The notes: generated from the sequence alone by a model not told the origin. DNA of 64,000 nt from Eustoma russellianum (GCA_036186865.1 AP025065.1:9445240-9509239); one strand, 5' to 3'; positions 1-12,330 are shown, counted from the first letter of the stretch. Made by a program: numbers and translations.

Positions 1-887
1 CCTTTCATGTTTAACACTTCAAGATCCATCTTAACACCTTGATTCATCATGCTTAACACCCACATAGCATGAGTTGATTCCCAAACATGCAAAAATAGTA
101 TTCACTCTAAACCTCCTATCACCCACAAACTTCCATAGATATCTTCAAGCCTACAACAATGCTAACATTCACCCTTCAACTCCCTGCAAATACTCTCAAA
201 CATCCAAGGTGTGATTACCAAACTTAAGAACTTATACCAAGACGATGAACACATTACGTATAACACTCTTATGGGCATATTTAACAACAAAGATCACAAC
301 ATAACCATTTTCAGATATTGGCCCAAAGAACATGACTTGACACCATCAACAACGACAATTGCATATAGTAAGACATTTAACATAAACAAACCAAAGCTAC
401 TAATGTGTGATCCAAGTTTTCTCTTTATAAGAACATAGGGCCTATGGTATCATAATTTGCGTAAAGCGTATAGAAAGATTACTTGTCTTGGAATCTAGAT
501 AGGCTTACGAGTGTATTGCAGAATTTCGGTGGTAAGGATTGAACCTAGATTGGACGCTCTTCCTTCTTTTTCTTTTTCTTCTCTTCTTCTTCTTTCCTCT
601 TTTCTCCTTCTCTTTTCTCCCTGCAGTTTCCCTTTTCCTTTTTGTGCTATACCGATGGCTAGGCTAATGGGGAGTTATACCCCTTTGTGTAACTCCCCCA
701 TCATTTAAGTGGGGAGGGGGTACTTTGGGTAATTTAGCCTAATTCTTAATTTCAATCACATTTTGCTTATTTCTCACCTAATTTTATATCTAACGCAGCC
801 TCGTAAACCTATGCATTTAATGAAAATTATATTTAAAGTTGACTTCTAACTATTGAAAGTCGTACTTAAAAGTTACGGGGTATGACA
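1..887 (-). repeat. Partial 3' LTR of the Tekay-like element
   Basis: This segment matches 7498-8392 closely, from the shared start ttcatgtttaacacttc to the shared end around tatgaca. It is the inner (5'-most in element sense) third of the 3' LTR; the remaining roughly 1.7 kb lies beyond base 1. Small open frames inside it are LTR sequence, not genes. Confidence 0.93.
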
Positions 888-900
888 TTCCACCCCCCTT
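888..900 (-). promoter_or_regulatory. Polypurine tract of the Tekay-like element
   Basis: On the minus strand this reads AAGGGGGGTGGAA, directly before the LTR start TGTCATACC. Position and composition are those of a plus-strand DNA synthesis primer of an LTR retrotransposon. Confidence 0.85.
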
Positions 901-1102
901 ACAAAAAGTTTCGTCCTCGAAACTTACGTACCTTAGTCGAAGAATTGAAGATCTTCTCCCGCATCTGCTCTTCGAGTTCCCAAGTGGCCTCGTGTTCCGA
1001 GTGGTTGCTCCACGGGACCTTCACTAAGGGATCACCCGTTTCCTCAACACTTGGTCCTTTCGATCTACAATCCTCACGGGTATCTCTTCGTATGTAAAAC
1101 AT
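899..1102 (-). pseudogene. Chromodomain remnant at the integrase C terminus
   Basis: Read on the minus strand the segment encodes a recognisable chromoviral tail: PLVKVPWSNHSEHEATWELE followed by EEQMRE. This is the conserved core of the chromodomain that plant Tekay-type integrases use to bind modified histones and steer insertion. It ends just before the polypurine tract, which is its normal place. The frame upstream is shifted relative to the integrase core, so it is no longer joined to it. The match is by motif; no alignment score is claimed. Confidence 0.82.
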
Positions 1103-2440
1103 CGCCCTTGAGTTTCCAAAGGTTGGGCTTCAAGTACATGGCTTGGATCCGTCACGTACTTCCTTATTGTGACACGTGGAACACTTTGTGAACTTACGCA
1201 ACACCGGGGGTAACGCCAACCTATATGCTAAAGCTCCTACTTTCTCCAGTATTTCATAGGGACCAATAAAACGGGGACTTAGCTTGCCTTTGAGTCCAAA
1301 CCTCAATGCCCTTCGTAGGTGATACTCTCAAATAAACTTTTTCACCCACATTAAATTCCTATGGTCGTCGCTTGGAATCTTGCCCAACTTTGTTACAATT
1401 CTGGAGCCGCCTTGAGTCTTTCCCCAATGATTTTCACCTTTTCTAGCATCTTCTCCATAGCTCAGGTCCGGTGATGGTCCTCACGCCGACTTCATCCTAG
1501 TAAACCGGGGGACCTACACTTTCTTCCATATAACTCTTCGAAAGGAGCCATATCAATTGCGCTATGGTGACTGTTTATATGAGAATTCCATTAGCTTCAC
1601 CATCCCATCCCAACTCCCTTTAAAATCCAAGACGCAAAGCCCTTAGCATATCTTCCAAGGTCTGAATAGTCCGCTCGGATTGTCCATTGGTTTGGGGATG
1701 ATACGCCGTACTCAACCTTAATTCCGTGCCTATGGTTTTCTGAAATGCTGTCCAGAACTTAGAAGTAATCGTGAATCTCGGTCGGACACTATACTCACGG
1801 GAACTCCATGCAAGCTAACAATACTATCCATACATAGGTTTACCAACTTGTTGAGAGATGATTCACTTGCGATGGGTGGAAAATGTGCAGACTTGGTTAA
1901 TCGATCCACAATGACCCAAATCATGTCATGTCTGCTCCTCGTCTTTGGTAAACCCGCTATGAATCCATCGTGACATGTTCCCATTTCCATTATGGGATCT
2001 CTAATGGCATCAACAATCCACCAGGCCGTTGGTGTTCTGCCTTGACTTGTTGATAGACTAAACACCTCTCTATAAACTCCGCAATATGTCTTTTCATCCC
2101 GGACCACCAATAATATTGCTTGAGATCTCTGTACATCTTGGTGCTACCAGTGTGTATTGATAGCCTTGAGCCGTGAGCTTCTTGCAAAATTTCCCTTCTA
2201 AGTTCATCAACATCAGGTACACACAATCTTCCTCTAAACCATAGGCTCCCATCCTCTTTGATCTGAAATCCCTCAATTTGATCATGTTTCATTCTTTCCG
2301 TTATCTCATTTAGGGTCTTATCTTTCTTCTGAGCCTCTTTTACTCGGTCAATCAAACTTGGTGTGATAGTCCATGTTGTCAATACGTTCACCGTGGAGTC
2401 AATCAAATCTAAATCGAATTCTTCCATTTCTCTTTCCAAT
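1103..2440 (-). pseudogene. Integrase region of the Tekay-like element
   Basis: The N-terminal zinc-binding region is seen around 2050-2300 (IHTGSTKMYRDLKQYYWWSG, then ERCLVYQQVKAEHQ; the second Cys pair is altered). The DDE core follows around 1750-2000, with DGFIAGLPKTRSRHDMIWVI and VDRLTKSAHF and a later SDRDSR. These are standard plant gypsy integrase signatures. The core is split over two frames near 2000-2110, and the rest down to 1103 has no continuous frame. It would have inserted the element cDNA into host DNA; it is dead now. Confidence 0.85.
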
Positions 2441-3830
2441 GGTGATTATCGCGCATGGCTGGACTTCCTGCTTATGCATCTGCCACTTTATTAGCCTTTC
2501 CTAGGTGGTAATAGATGGGCAATCATAGTCTTTTAGCAATTCCAACCATCTCCGCTGCCTCATATTTAATTCCTTCTGTGAGAATAAATACTTTAAACTC
2601 TTATGGTCCGTGAATACCGCACATTTTTCTCCATATAAATAATGCCGCCATATCTTCAAGGCGAACACAACTGCAGCGAGTTCAAGATCGTGTGTCGGAT
2701 AGTTTTGCTCATAAGGCTTTAGTTGTCGTGAGGCATATGCGATGACTCGTTCGTTTTGCATCAGAAACACAACCTAAAAACAAGATGTTGGACTAGACTA
2801 AATTGGTTACAAAGGCATAACCTTATGCTATAGTTTACGTACCTAAACCATTTTTCGATGCATCGCTATAAATCACAAACCCATCAGTTCCAGAGGGTTG
2901 AGCCAATACAGGAGCTATGGTTAATCTCTTCTTAAGCTCCGTGAAGCTTTGCTCGCATTCCGCCGTCCACTCAAACTTAGACTTCTTTTGAGTAAAGCGA
3001 TCTGAGAGGCACTGCTATCCTTGAGAATCCCTCGACAAACTTCTATAATACCCTGCTAGACCCAAGAAACTTCGCACTTCGGTGACATTGGTAGGTCTAG
3101 GCCATTCATGATAGCTTCCACCTTCTTCGGATCCACAGCAATCCCCTCCTCCGATATCACGTGACCCAAGAAAAGCACGCTTCTTACCAAAACACTTTGC
3201 TAAACTTAGCGTATTATAGTTGTTTCTGCCTCAAAATACCTAGAACGGTCTCAAATGCTCAGCGTGAGTTTGCTCGTCAGGAGAATACACTAGAATATCA
3301 TCTATGAATACCACTACAAACTTGTCTAATTGTTTCCCGAAAGACGATATTCATAAGATCTATAAAGCTGCAGGGGGCATTTGTTAATCCAACGGCATCA
3401 CCAAAAACTCATAATGGCCATATCTCGTGCGGAAAAGCTGTCTTTGCGATGTCCTTTGCCTTCACTCGCAATTGATGATACCTTGATCGGAGATCAATTT
3501 TAGAGAATACTTTGGCACCCTTGAGCTGGTCAAACAAATCCTCAATTCGTGGAAGGAGATACTTATTCTTGATTGTAACTTTATTTAACTCTCTATAATC
3601 GATACAAAGTCTCACGCTACCAGCTTTCTTCTTCACAAACAAAACAGGTGCTCCCCAAGGTGATACACTAGTGCGGATAACTTCTTGTCCAACAACTCCT
3701 GTAGTTGTTCCTTCAACTCTCTCAACTCTGCCGGAGCCATTCTATAAGGAGCTTTAGAAATAGGTTCAGTTCCTGGAATCAAGTTTATCTCGAACTCGAC
3801 TTCCCTCGGGGGTGGTACTCCTAGTAATCT
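2441..3830 (-). pseudogene. Reverse transcriptase and RNase H region of the Tekay-like element
   Basis: RT blocks are readable in order on the minus strand: [20 protein letters not shown] with [15 protein letters not shown] (3409-3642), then [12 protein letters not shown] near 3280-3320, which keeps the catalytic Asp-Asp pair. RNase H follows at 2501-2770 with [20 protein letters not shown] and [15 protein letters not shown]. The blocks lie in different frames and are separated by stops and indels. Function in the family is copying element RNA into DNA and removing the RNA strand. Confidence 0.9.
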
Positions 3831-4397
3831 TCTGGAAACACATCCAGAAACTCATTAACCATTGGAATTTGCTCAATAGGCGGTACTTCCTGAGTAACAT
3901 CCATGACATACACTATAAATCCCTCAGCACCTTTCCTTAAGGCTTTGCACGCTTGTGCAACGGACATATATACCTTCTTGGGAACTTTCTTTCGTTCTGG
4001 TTCCCCTTGGAACGTTACCTCTTCCATCTTAGCGTTCTTGATTGTCACTTGCTTCAATCGACCATCAATATTGGCGTGATGCTTGGCCAACCAGTCCATT
4101 CCTATATAACGTAAAAGTCGTACATCTGAATAGGGATCAGTGTGGTGGAGAATGTTTGTCTTCAAACTCTAATTCGCAATCCCGGTACTGCTGGTACGAA
4201 ACCATAATTTGATCTTCGGCGGCTTGAACACGATACGGAGTTTCTAACCATTCAGGCAAACTACCAAGGTGCTTAGTGAATCTCTTTGCTACAAAGGAGT
4301 GGCTTGAGCCACTATCGAAGAGCACGTAGCAGGTTATCTTATTTACTAAAACCGCACCTAAGGCCATATCAAGTTTTACACAGAAAGTTAAGCACAT
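3821..4397 (-). pseudogene. Aspartic protease and linker of the Tekay-like element
   Basis: The protease keeps its active-site block YVLFDSGSSHSFVAKRF (DSG triad) near 4280-4350. A linker typical of plant gypsy elements follows, with the GMDWLAKHHANID motif near 4060-4110 and the RT lead-in [12 protein letters not shown] near 3825-3860. The protease and linker frames overlap and differ, so at least one frameshift separates them. Confidence 0.87.
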
Positions 4398-4429
4398 AAA
4401 TACTTAATTCAAGAAGGATTTAAACTTAA

Positions 4430-5525
4430 TTTAAATGGTACCTGCTACTACATCGGTAGCCTCCTGCACATCAGTGTCTGTCATGAGATGTACACGGGCA
4501 TTGGCTCGTGGCTTTGTTTCTTGGCTGCTGAGCCGCTTCTCCCAGAGTATTTTTCTTCATCCCCGAGCAATCCCTAATCATATGACCCACTTGACCGCAT
4601 CGGAAGCATGCTCTAGCCATCTTTCTACACTCTCCGACGTGATTCTTGTTGCAGTGTGGGCAAGTTCCCATAGCCTGCTGAACTACTAGATTATGGGGTG
4701 GGAGTGTCTGAAAATTTCCAACTGGACCTCTTTTCGGAATCTTGACCCAACGTCCGGGTCTACTACCAACTCTCACATCTTCTCTTGGCCTTTTGCCTCT
4801 GGTCAGACGATCCTGCACTAGCTTCTCTTGCCGCTACTCGGCGAAAATCACTCTCGAGCGGCGGAAACACGCATCTAGCATATCCTCGTAAGTTTTCATC
4901 CCCGCATTCACTATTGCTGACTGTATCCTCGAGTCCAAACCTCTCTCGAACTTCGTCATCTTAAGGCGGTTATCCGACATAATCGCAGGAGCAAAACTTT
5001 CCCAAGACGTGTGAAAACGATCAGCGTATTCTGATACGATCATCCGACCCTGCTCAAGTCGATCGAATGGCCTAATCTTGTCCAGTATTGATGTCTCTGG
5101 CACGTAGTACTTCAGAAAGGCATCACAGAATTGAGCCCAGAAGATCGGCGGGGTCATCTTCATTACTAAACTGGCCCACCATTCTCCCGCCTTGCCACTC
5201 AGAAGAGGTGTGTCCACATCCACCTTGATCTCCTCGGGCACTTTGCACCAGCCTGAAACACTTTTCTACTTTGGCCAACCAATGCTGAGCCTTCTCAGGG
5301 TCGGTACATCCTCCGAACTCCGGAACTCTCATCTTCCTCATCTCTCCGTAAGAAGAACCGGATTTTGTGCTATGGTGGTGGAGGCGATGGAGGCTGATGC
5401 TGCTGAGCAAACCCTTGTGCGATCTCCGTTAGTGCATCAGTGAGCACCTGGGGTAAGACCACTTGTGGTGGCTGATTTTCCTGTCGGTTGTCAGAGTTTA
5501 CAGTGTTTTCTCTTCTTGGAGGCAT
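4430..5525 (-). pseudogene. Gag of the Tekay-like element
   Basis: The likely start is the ATG at 5525, read MPPRRENTVNSDN. The capsid-type core WAQFCDAFLKYYVPETSILD and FERGLDSRIQSAIV lies at 4834-5241. A CX2CX4HX4C zinc knuckle (CFRCGQVGHMIRDC) is near 4560-4620. Frameshifts near 5400 and 5230 and a gap between core and knuckle break it. Gag would form the cytoplasmic particle that packages element RNA. Confidence 0.88.
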
Positions 5526-5789
5526 TTTTCTGTAAGATCAGCGTTCCATTAGCAATACGTTGATACAGGATGTTACTGAAAGCTTGAATGTGTCAGGATG
5601 GGTGGGGTATGAAATAAACTATTAATACGAGATAAGTTAATAAGCGCGCTCGCACACACCCAACCCTGATCATACTTAAACTCTAGAGAAATCAGCACTT
5701 ATAACTAAGGGTCAAACTTAAGGAATAATCACATCTTAAATTGCTAAAAGATCATGAACCTAAGTTTCCGAGATAGATCTGAAGCCTAG
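5526..5789. other. Untranslated leader of the Tekay-like element
   Basis: The stretch lies between the primer site and the gag start. I see no coding region in it; the position is that of the 5' leader and packaging region. Confidence 0.6.
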
Positions 5790-5801
5790 GCTCTGATACC
5801 A
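5790..5801 (-). promoter_or_regulatory. Primer binding site (initiator Met tRNA) of the Tekay-like element
   Basis: The minus strand reads TGGTATCAGAGC, the exact 12-base complement of the plant initiator methionine tRNA 3' end. It starts two bases from the LTR edge, as expected for minus-strand cDNA priming. Confidence 0.95.
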
Positions 5802-6564
5802 CATGTAGCGCCCTGGTCCGATACTGGCATCGGAATCACTGCACCCGCCGTAGTCTACTACGAGGACTACGAAGCGTCAAAGCAGATCAAGCGTACATCA
5901 TTCATGACGTAAGATAATCAGTGGAAACGTCGTAAAGTTTTAAACTTCACCTACATTAATGTAACCAGAAAAATACAGCAGAAAGAAAAGGTGTTCGATC
6001 AACTGTCTATCACATCCTCCAGTACAACATAATAAACATCGAGGTTTTCCAACTTAAAGTAAGTAATCAAACATATATCTACTTCCATGACCATCATCCC
6101 ATTGAGCCCACTTTCCATCGTCTTCGACAAATATCATGTCGAATTCTGGCTCACCTGAAAAGGTAAAGAAGTATCTGTTCTTAGCGAAAATATGGCTAGC
6201 AAGTAACCCGTCTATACACCTTACGGGATCACACACGACGAGTCACCAGTGTATAAGTCATTCCCAAAATAAGGTGCTCGATTAACAAATATCATCTTTA
6301 TAACAATTCCTCAAAACAGATAAATCACATAAATGATACGCGGATACAAGAACAAACATGTAACTAAATAACGTACCACATAACAGAACATAAGCTAGTC
6401 ACATATCTTGCATGTCAAATCTTATGCTTCGTGTATCATGATGCATGTACTTCTTTAAAACCACACACAACACCCATGCATATGTCATATGTTTCTCTTC
6501 GTAAACATGTCATGCGTGACATTTTACAAAATATTTCATAACTCTTCTTATCATATTCTTCGCG

Positions 6565-6790
6565 TAGCAGAACTTTATACCCTGTGGGTGATCAGTCCAA
6601 AGCAAACAGAACTTTATACCCTGTGCTGAAAGGTCCACGGCCCCATACATATAACTTCATACCCCGTGCTGAAAGGTCCACGACCCCATTACATATATCA
6701 TATATCCGTGCTGATAGGTCCACGGCCCCATTAAAATACTTATACCCTGCTGTTGATTCACATGTCACGCTTTTATACCCTGCTTTCGCA
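6565..6790. repeat. Tandem array of about 45-50 bp units inside the gypsy LTR
   Basis: Four diverged units share the core tataccctgtgctgaaaggt followed by ccacggcccca. Unit starts are near 6570, 6609, 6652 and 6700. The first unit keeps only the left half of the motif. Confidence 0.85.
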
Positions 6791-7208
6791 GGCGTGACTT
6801 TTGTACCCTACGATCAACCAGCAGCCATAGTTTGTTTTTCGAAAAAACTTTAATCTTTTCTTGTAAACACAGTTCTTTCGCAAAGCAATTCTCAAGTCAA
6901 ATGCAAAGTGCTCATGTCATGATGCAGGATGCTCATGCAACTTCATATCAAACATGTAACACACACACACACATCTTACATATCAAGTATATGGTCTTGC
7001 ACCTCAAACACTCCATGTTTGTATCTTCTAAGTCCGTTCGTCTCACCAACTCACTTGGGATTCAATCTTATTCTACTTAGTCAAACTTAACATCTATTCC
7101 TCAATTACACCTCAAATACCCTTGCATTTTATGTTCAAAGGAAGAGTATAGAGTTATTACACATACATAGGACGCCTAATGGGTCCAAAAAGACTTCCAG
7201 TATACTTG

Positions 7209-7450
7209 GAACGCTACTTGAGGTGCCTAAAGTGGACATGAGGCGCCTATACTAGGAGTTCAAAGTGTTTGGGAATGTGTTGTATAATCAAACGCCTACA
7301 TGAAGCGCCTTGTGTGGACATGAAGCGCCTATGGAGGTGTTCGAAGTGTACAGAGATGCACGGGAACACATTGAACGCCTACTTTAGGCGCCTAATGTGA
7401 CTTGAAGCGCCTAAAGTAGGTGTTCGAAGTGTTCTGACGGTTCCAGAACT
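7209..7450. repeat. Three 82-bp tandem units with GCGCCT motifs inside the gypsy LTR
   Basis: Units begin with (g/a)aacgcct at 7209, 7290 and 7373, spacing 81 and 83 bases. Each has two gcgcct or gtgcct blocks followed by a gttcgaagtgt-type tail. A partial unit precedes at about 7170. Confidence 0.82.
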
Positions 7451-8392
7451 GCAGTTTTCTACAGTAACTTCTTTCCCATCATCTTCCTCCTTCATCCCTT
7501 TCATGTTTAACACTTCAAGATCCATCTTAACACCTAGATTCATCATGCTTAACACCCATTTAGCATGAGTTGATTTTCAAACATGCAAAATAGTATCCAC
7601 TCTAAATTTCCTGTCACCCACAAACTTCCATAGATATCTTCAAACCTTCTAACCCAACAAGCCTAGAACAATGCCAACTTTCACCCTTCAACTCCCTGCA
7701 AATACTCTCAAACATCCAAGGTGTGATTACCAAACTTAAGAACTTATACCAAGACGATGAACACATTACGTATAATACTCTCATGGGCATATTAACAACA
7801 AAGATCACAACATAACCATTTCAGATATTGGCCCAAAGAACATGACTTGACACCATCAACAACGACAATTGCATATAGTAAGACATTTAACATAAACAAA
7901 CCAAAGCTCTAATGTGTGATCCAAGTTTTCTCTTTATAAGAACATAGGGCCTATGGTATCATAATTTGCGTAAAACGTATATAAAGATTACTTGCCTTGG
8001 AATCTAGATAGGCTTACGAGTGAATTGCAGAATTTCGATAAGGGTTGAACCTAGATTGGACCGCTCTTTCTTCCTTTTCTTCTTCTCTTCTCTTCTTCTT
8101 CTTTCCTCTTCTCCTTCTCTTTTCTCCCTGGCTGTTTCCCTTCTCCTTTTTGTGTATAACCGATGGCTAGGCTAATGGGGAGTTATACCCCTTTGTGTAA
8201 CTCCCTCATCATTTAAGTGGGGAGGGGTACTTTGGGTAATTTAGCCTAATTTCTTAATTTCACCATTTTGCCTTATTTTCTCATCTATATTTTATCTACT
8301 CAGCCTCGTAAACCTATGCATTTAATGAAATTATATTTAAAGTTGACTTCTAACTATTGAAAGTCGTATTTAAAAAGTTATGGGTAATGACA

Positions 8393-9200
8393 GCAACTGT
8401 CTCCCAAAATACAACGGAATCAATTCAGACGAGCAGCACTGCAGCGTATGAACTCAACGAACCTGTAAGATGTCATGGCTTCTCGATGACGTGGAAACTG
8501 CAGAGATGCAGTATGCAATGAGGGATGGATGATTTTGTGGGGAGAAGAGTGCATAGAGAAGATTGATTTCATAATGATTTTTTTCTGATGACCACAGAGG
8601 TCAGCTCGGCCTGTATTTATATGTCAAAACTAAGGTCAGGCTGTTATCGCTAGTTCAACCACAGCCGTAGGATCAGATACCTACTTGGCCTGAACCCTTG
8701 GATCAGGTAACTGCATTAGGCTGTCCACAGTCGTTGGGGTCAAATAATTGTTCCATCTGAGCCCTCAGATCGGATAATTGCTCAGCAAAGCTCAGCACGG
8801 TTACAGCTCAACAGCTTTTCAAATCTCAACCTTAGCCGATCCCAACAGCCCGGGGAGAATTTAAATTTGAACAAACTTCTCCATTAGATAGAATCTGGCC
8901 CCCGGCCTGGCATTATCTGGCCTGTAGCTTGCAGAGCTTGCAACCCGAGTCCAAGCACGAGCCTAAGCCCGAGGCATGGCCGTGCTGAGCTGATTTTCCC
9001 TCTACTTTGAACAATAATTTTTCATTCACCCGGTATCATAATTAGGTTATTCCAAAGCCTAAATTATCTACTCATTAGTAGATAATTAAGGATTCATTAG
9101 TTTCTACTATCATTAATAAAAACTAATCATAATTAAGCTCAAAGTATGTTGCTAACCACGATTTGCAACTTTGGCCCATTTCTATCAATTTTCTCCAAAA
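8393..9200 (-). repeat. Inner part of the 3' LTR of the old copia element
   Basis: It aligns along its length with 14154-14952: actgtctccca, gcagcgtatgaactcaacga and the shared end ctatcaattttctccaa are present in both. It starts abruptly at the gypsy LTR end (8392/8393), which marks the nested insertion point. The terminal dinucleotide is aa here instead of ca. Confidence 0.9.
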
Positions 9201-9210
9201 ATCCCCCACG
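9201..9210 (-). promoter_or_regulatory. Polypurine tract of the old copia element
   Basis: The minus strand reads CGTGGGGGAT directly before the LTR start. Its place next to the LTR end supports the call. Confidence 0.7.
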
Positions 9211-9685
9211 TGAATGAAAATTAATACAAATGCATATGCAGGCTTCTATCGAGAAGTCAAACAAGAAAATGTTGCATCAGAAGAGGTAGCTTCTGCATTT
9301 GAACCTTTCTTAGTGATATACTATAGGATCCGCTCGGCTAATTAGTGACTTGATGTCTTGAACTAGTCAGCCTTTATTGTGAACCTAGACAACATACTCA
9401 CACAACATTTTTCTTTAACACTTTTTTGGTTCTCATGATTGTGTTCTTTTTGGCCATAAACCGTCTGGTTTCAGGAAAGTGATTTAGAGAATTCTTGCCT
9501 CACAGAACTCTCATAGGAGCGGCCTCACTTCACACTTACATAGGTGTTCCCTATAGACTATTCTGGCATAATCCACTTGATGTGTCAAGATATAGGAAAC
9601 ATTAAAAGCTTCAGTTTACCCTAACTCTTTCTGCAGAACACTTCTATTTAATAGAATGGGTAAGTCCTTAACTAAAACTTCATGA
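9211..9685. other. 3' non-coding stretch of the old copia element
   Basis: It lies between the RNase H end and the polypurine tract. I see no coding signal, and the position is the element's 3' untranslated region. Confidence 0.5.
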
Positions 9686-9686
9686 C

Positions 9687-11551
9687 TTAGTTGTCCCATT
9701 GAACTAAAATTCTGGGATCTACAATCAACAAGGTTGGATTTCCGTTATAAAGGTTCTTGCATTGTAGGCTTTGATCCCATTCGTTTGTCAAATTTGACAT
9801 CTGATCTCTAGTCAAACCTTTTGTAAGCGGATCTGCAAGATTCTCCTTTGATTTTATATAATCAATGAAAATCACGCCATTAGAGATCAACTGTTTAATG
9901 GTGTTGTGTCTCTGACGTTGTGTCGAGGACTTACCATTGTAGATGCTGCTTTGAGCTCGTCCGATAGCTGACTGACTATCACAGTATATGTTGATAGGAG
10001 CATCGGCTTAGGCCAGCATGACACATCATCCAAGAAATTCCGAAGCCATTCAGCCTCTTTTTCGGCTTTATCTAGTGCTATAAACTCAGCTTTCATAGTG
10101 GAACAACCTATGCACGTTTGCTTTGTGGATTTCCACGACACATCACCTCCACCAATCGTGAATAAATATCCACTAGTGGACTTTGATTCTTACTATCAGA
10201 TATGGCATCTAATAGCCTTCCAACACTGTTGGATATCTCGTGTAACATAATCCAAGGTTCATTGTATACTTCAAGTATCTCATCACTCTATTCAGAGCTT
10301 CCAATAATCATCACTTGTATTACTGGTTAAACCTGCTCAATTTGTTTACTGAGCGTGGTAAGTCTGGTCTCGTACAGTTTGTTATGTACATTAGACTTCC
10401 GGTTACTTGTGAGTACTCCAATTGAGCTACTAGTCTCGCCACGGTTCTTTCTGAAGTGTATACTTAGTTAAGTGGAGCCTTCACTGGTTTCACATCAAAC
10501 ATATTGAAACGTTTAGAACAGATTAAATATAGTGAGTTTGTGACAACACGAGTCCTTTGGATACCCTAGAAATTTTAATTCCTAGAATACGTTTTGCAAC
10601 TCTCATATCCTTCATATCGAAGTTTCTCGTCAACATCTTCTTTGTATTTAAGATGATATCACGAGTACTACCTATGATTAGCATGTGTTTACATAGAGAC
10701 ATACTATTACATAAGCATTCTGTGTGTTCTTAATGTAGACACACTTGTCACATTCGTTGATCTTGAAACTATTAGTTAGCATCGCTTGATCAAAATTTCA
10801 AGTGGCATAATTTAGGCGCTTGCTTAAATTTGTTCAAAGACTTAATAAGTCTACAGAATTTCTTTTCTTGTCTTGGAATGACAAACCCTTTAGGTTTGTT
10901 CCATATAGATTTCTTCCTCTAACTCACCATTCAAAAATGCAGCCTTCACATCCATCTGATGGATTTCTAAGTTGTAGACTGTAGCAATAGCATCCAGCGC
11001 TCTATAGAAGTTATTCTAGTTACGGGTGAGTAAGTATCAAAAAGTCAAAAGCCATCCTTCTGTCGATAGCCTTTAGCTACCAAATGGGTCTTGTACTTGT
11101 CGTGAGACCCATCCTCTTTCAATTTCTTCTTGAAAATCCACTTGCAACCCGAGTGGTTTACTTCCTGGTGGAAGGTCAACCAGCTCCCAAGTGTGATTTA
11201 GAAGAATAGAGTCTATCTCACTGTTTATTGCCTCTTTCCAGAAGGGAGCTTCTAGAGTTGACATTACCTCAGAAAAAGTCCTTGGCTCGTTTTCTATCAC
11301 ATAGGTTAGAAAATCTGGTCCAAAGGATGTTGGTATGCTAGCTTGCTTGCTTTGACGAAATGCCTCAGTTTCTTGAGGAGTCGTCTCATGCATTCGCTTA
11401 CCAGTACTTGTTTCTTCATTGTTTTAGTCTTTCTTAGGAAACACATCTTCAAAGAACATTGCATTCTTTGACTCCATGACAGCATTTTCATGTATGTTAA
11501 TAATGTCTGATTTGTGCACCAAGAACCGATATGCACTACTGTTAGTCGCAT
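9687..11551 (-). pseudogene. RT and RNase H of the old copia element
   Basis: RNase H is clearest: [20 protein letters not shown] with [12 protein letters not shown] at 9887-10141, and the tail KSKENLADPLTKGL at 9687-9890. The RT N-terminal block EAPFWKEAINSEIDSILLN with HTWELVDLPPGSKPLG lies at 11073-11393. The copia block on the RT-encoded first gene product (hydrophobic, with in-frame losses) is recognisable around 10900-11000. The catalytic Tyr-Val-Asp-Asp box is not readable in one frame. Many stops and shifts make it a relic. Confidence 0.85.
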
Positions 11552-12330
11552 ATCCTATGAATATGCAGGCGATCATTTTAGGCCCAATTCTTGTCTTGGT
11601 TTAAGTACAACAACCTTTGTCAGACACCCCCACACTTTCAAGTATTTGTAGCTAGGCCTATGGCATTTCCAAAGTTCATATGAGGTCTTATCCATCCTTT
11701 TAGATGGAATGATGTTAGCGAAGAGAATTGCTTCCCCTCACAAGTTTTGAGGTAAACCCGAATTTATCAACATAGCATTCATCATCTCTTTTAGAGTACG
11801 GTTTTTTACGTTCAGCAATACCATTCGATTGAGATGAATATGGTGCAGTCGTTTCATGAATAATGCCATTTTCTGAACAGACTTTATTAAACAGTGTATC
11901 ATATTCTCCACTTCTATCACTACGAATTGCTTTAATTCGTTTGCTAGTTGATTCTCAACTTCGTTTTTATAGTCTTTAAAAGCATCAACGGCCTCATTTT
12001 TGCTGCTTAGCAAATAAATATAACAATATCTAGTGCAATCGTCAATAAAAGTGACAAAGTATTTTTTACCACCTCTCATTTGCACAAACTTTAAATCACA
12101 CCACATCTGTATGAATGAAATCCAAAGGTTCAACATTCCTTTCTATTGAAGGAAATGGCGCCTTTGCCATTTTTGCTTCAACACAAATTTGACATTTTCC
12201 CATACCAAAATTTAGTTTGGGTAATAAATCAAGATTAATCATTCGTTGTATTGACTTGTAATTTACATGTCCCAAACAAAAATTTCATAAACAAGAAGAC
12301 TCAAGCATGTAAGAAGAAGAGGAAGCATTA
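11552..12330 (-). pseudogene. Integrase of the old copia element
   Basis: The core block KKYFVTFIDDCTRYCYIYLL followed by SSKNEAVDAFKDYKNEVENQ is at 11738-12136, the usual copia integrase DDE start. Upstream, a CX2C-type zinc-binding end is visible near 12170-12200. The rest of the core is shifted out of frame. Confidence 0.85.

Larger units (their letters stand above)
1..8392 (-). mobile_element. Tekay-like Ty3/gypsy chromovirus, decayed, 3' LTR cut by window edge
   Basis: A long LTR retrotransposon read from right to left. Seen: a 5' LTR (5804-8392), an initiator-Met-tRNA primer site beside it, gag with a zinc knuckle, protease, reverse transcriptase, RNase H, integrase, a chromodomain remnant, a polypurine tract and the beginning of the 3' LTR (1-887). 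The LTR begins TGTCATACCC and ends GCGCTACA. The order PR-RT-RH-IN plus chromodomain and very long LTRs fit the Tekay/Del clade of plant chromoviruses; the clade is inferred from these features, not from a tree. The reading frame is broken many times, so it cannot be autonomous. It lies inside the LTR of the copia relic to its right, so it is the younger of the two. The outer part of its 3' LTR, and so the left target duplication, is off-window. Confidence 0.93.
5804..8392 (-). repeat. 5' LTR of the Tekay-like element, about 2.6 kb
   Basis: In plus coordinates the LTR runs from tgtagcgccc to tgggtaatgaca; on the element strand it begins TGTCA and ends TACA. The left edge is set by the primer site and the right edge by the junction with copia LTR sequence at 8393. 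It contains two internal tandem arrays (6565-6790 and 7209-7450). No gene is supported inside it. Confidence 0.92.

Noticed and set aside
5790..5801. Initiator tRNA-like sequences (also at 26357, 52978, 57854) as tRNA genes
   Set aside because: Only 12 bases complementary to the tRNA 3' end are present and they sit beside LTRs, so they are primer sites.
6961..6975. (AC)n microsatellite in the gypsy LTR
   Set aside because: It is short and ordinary, with no sign of function.
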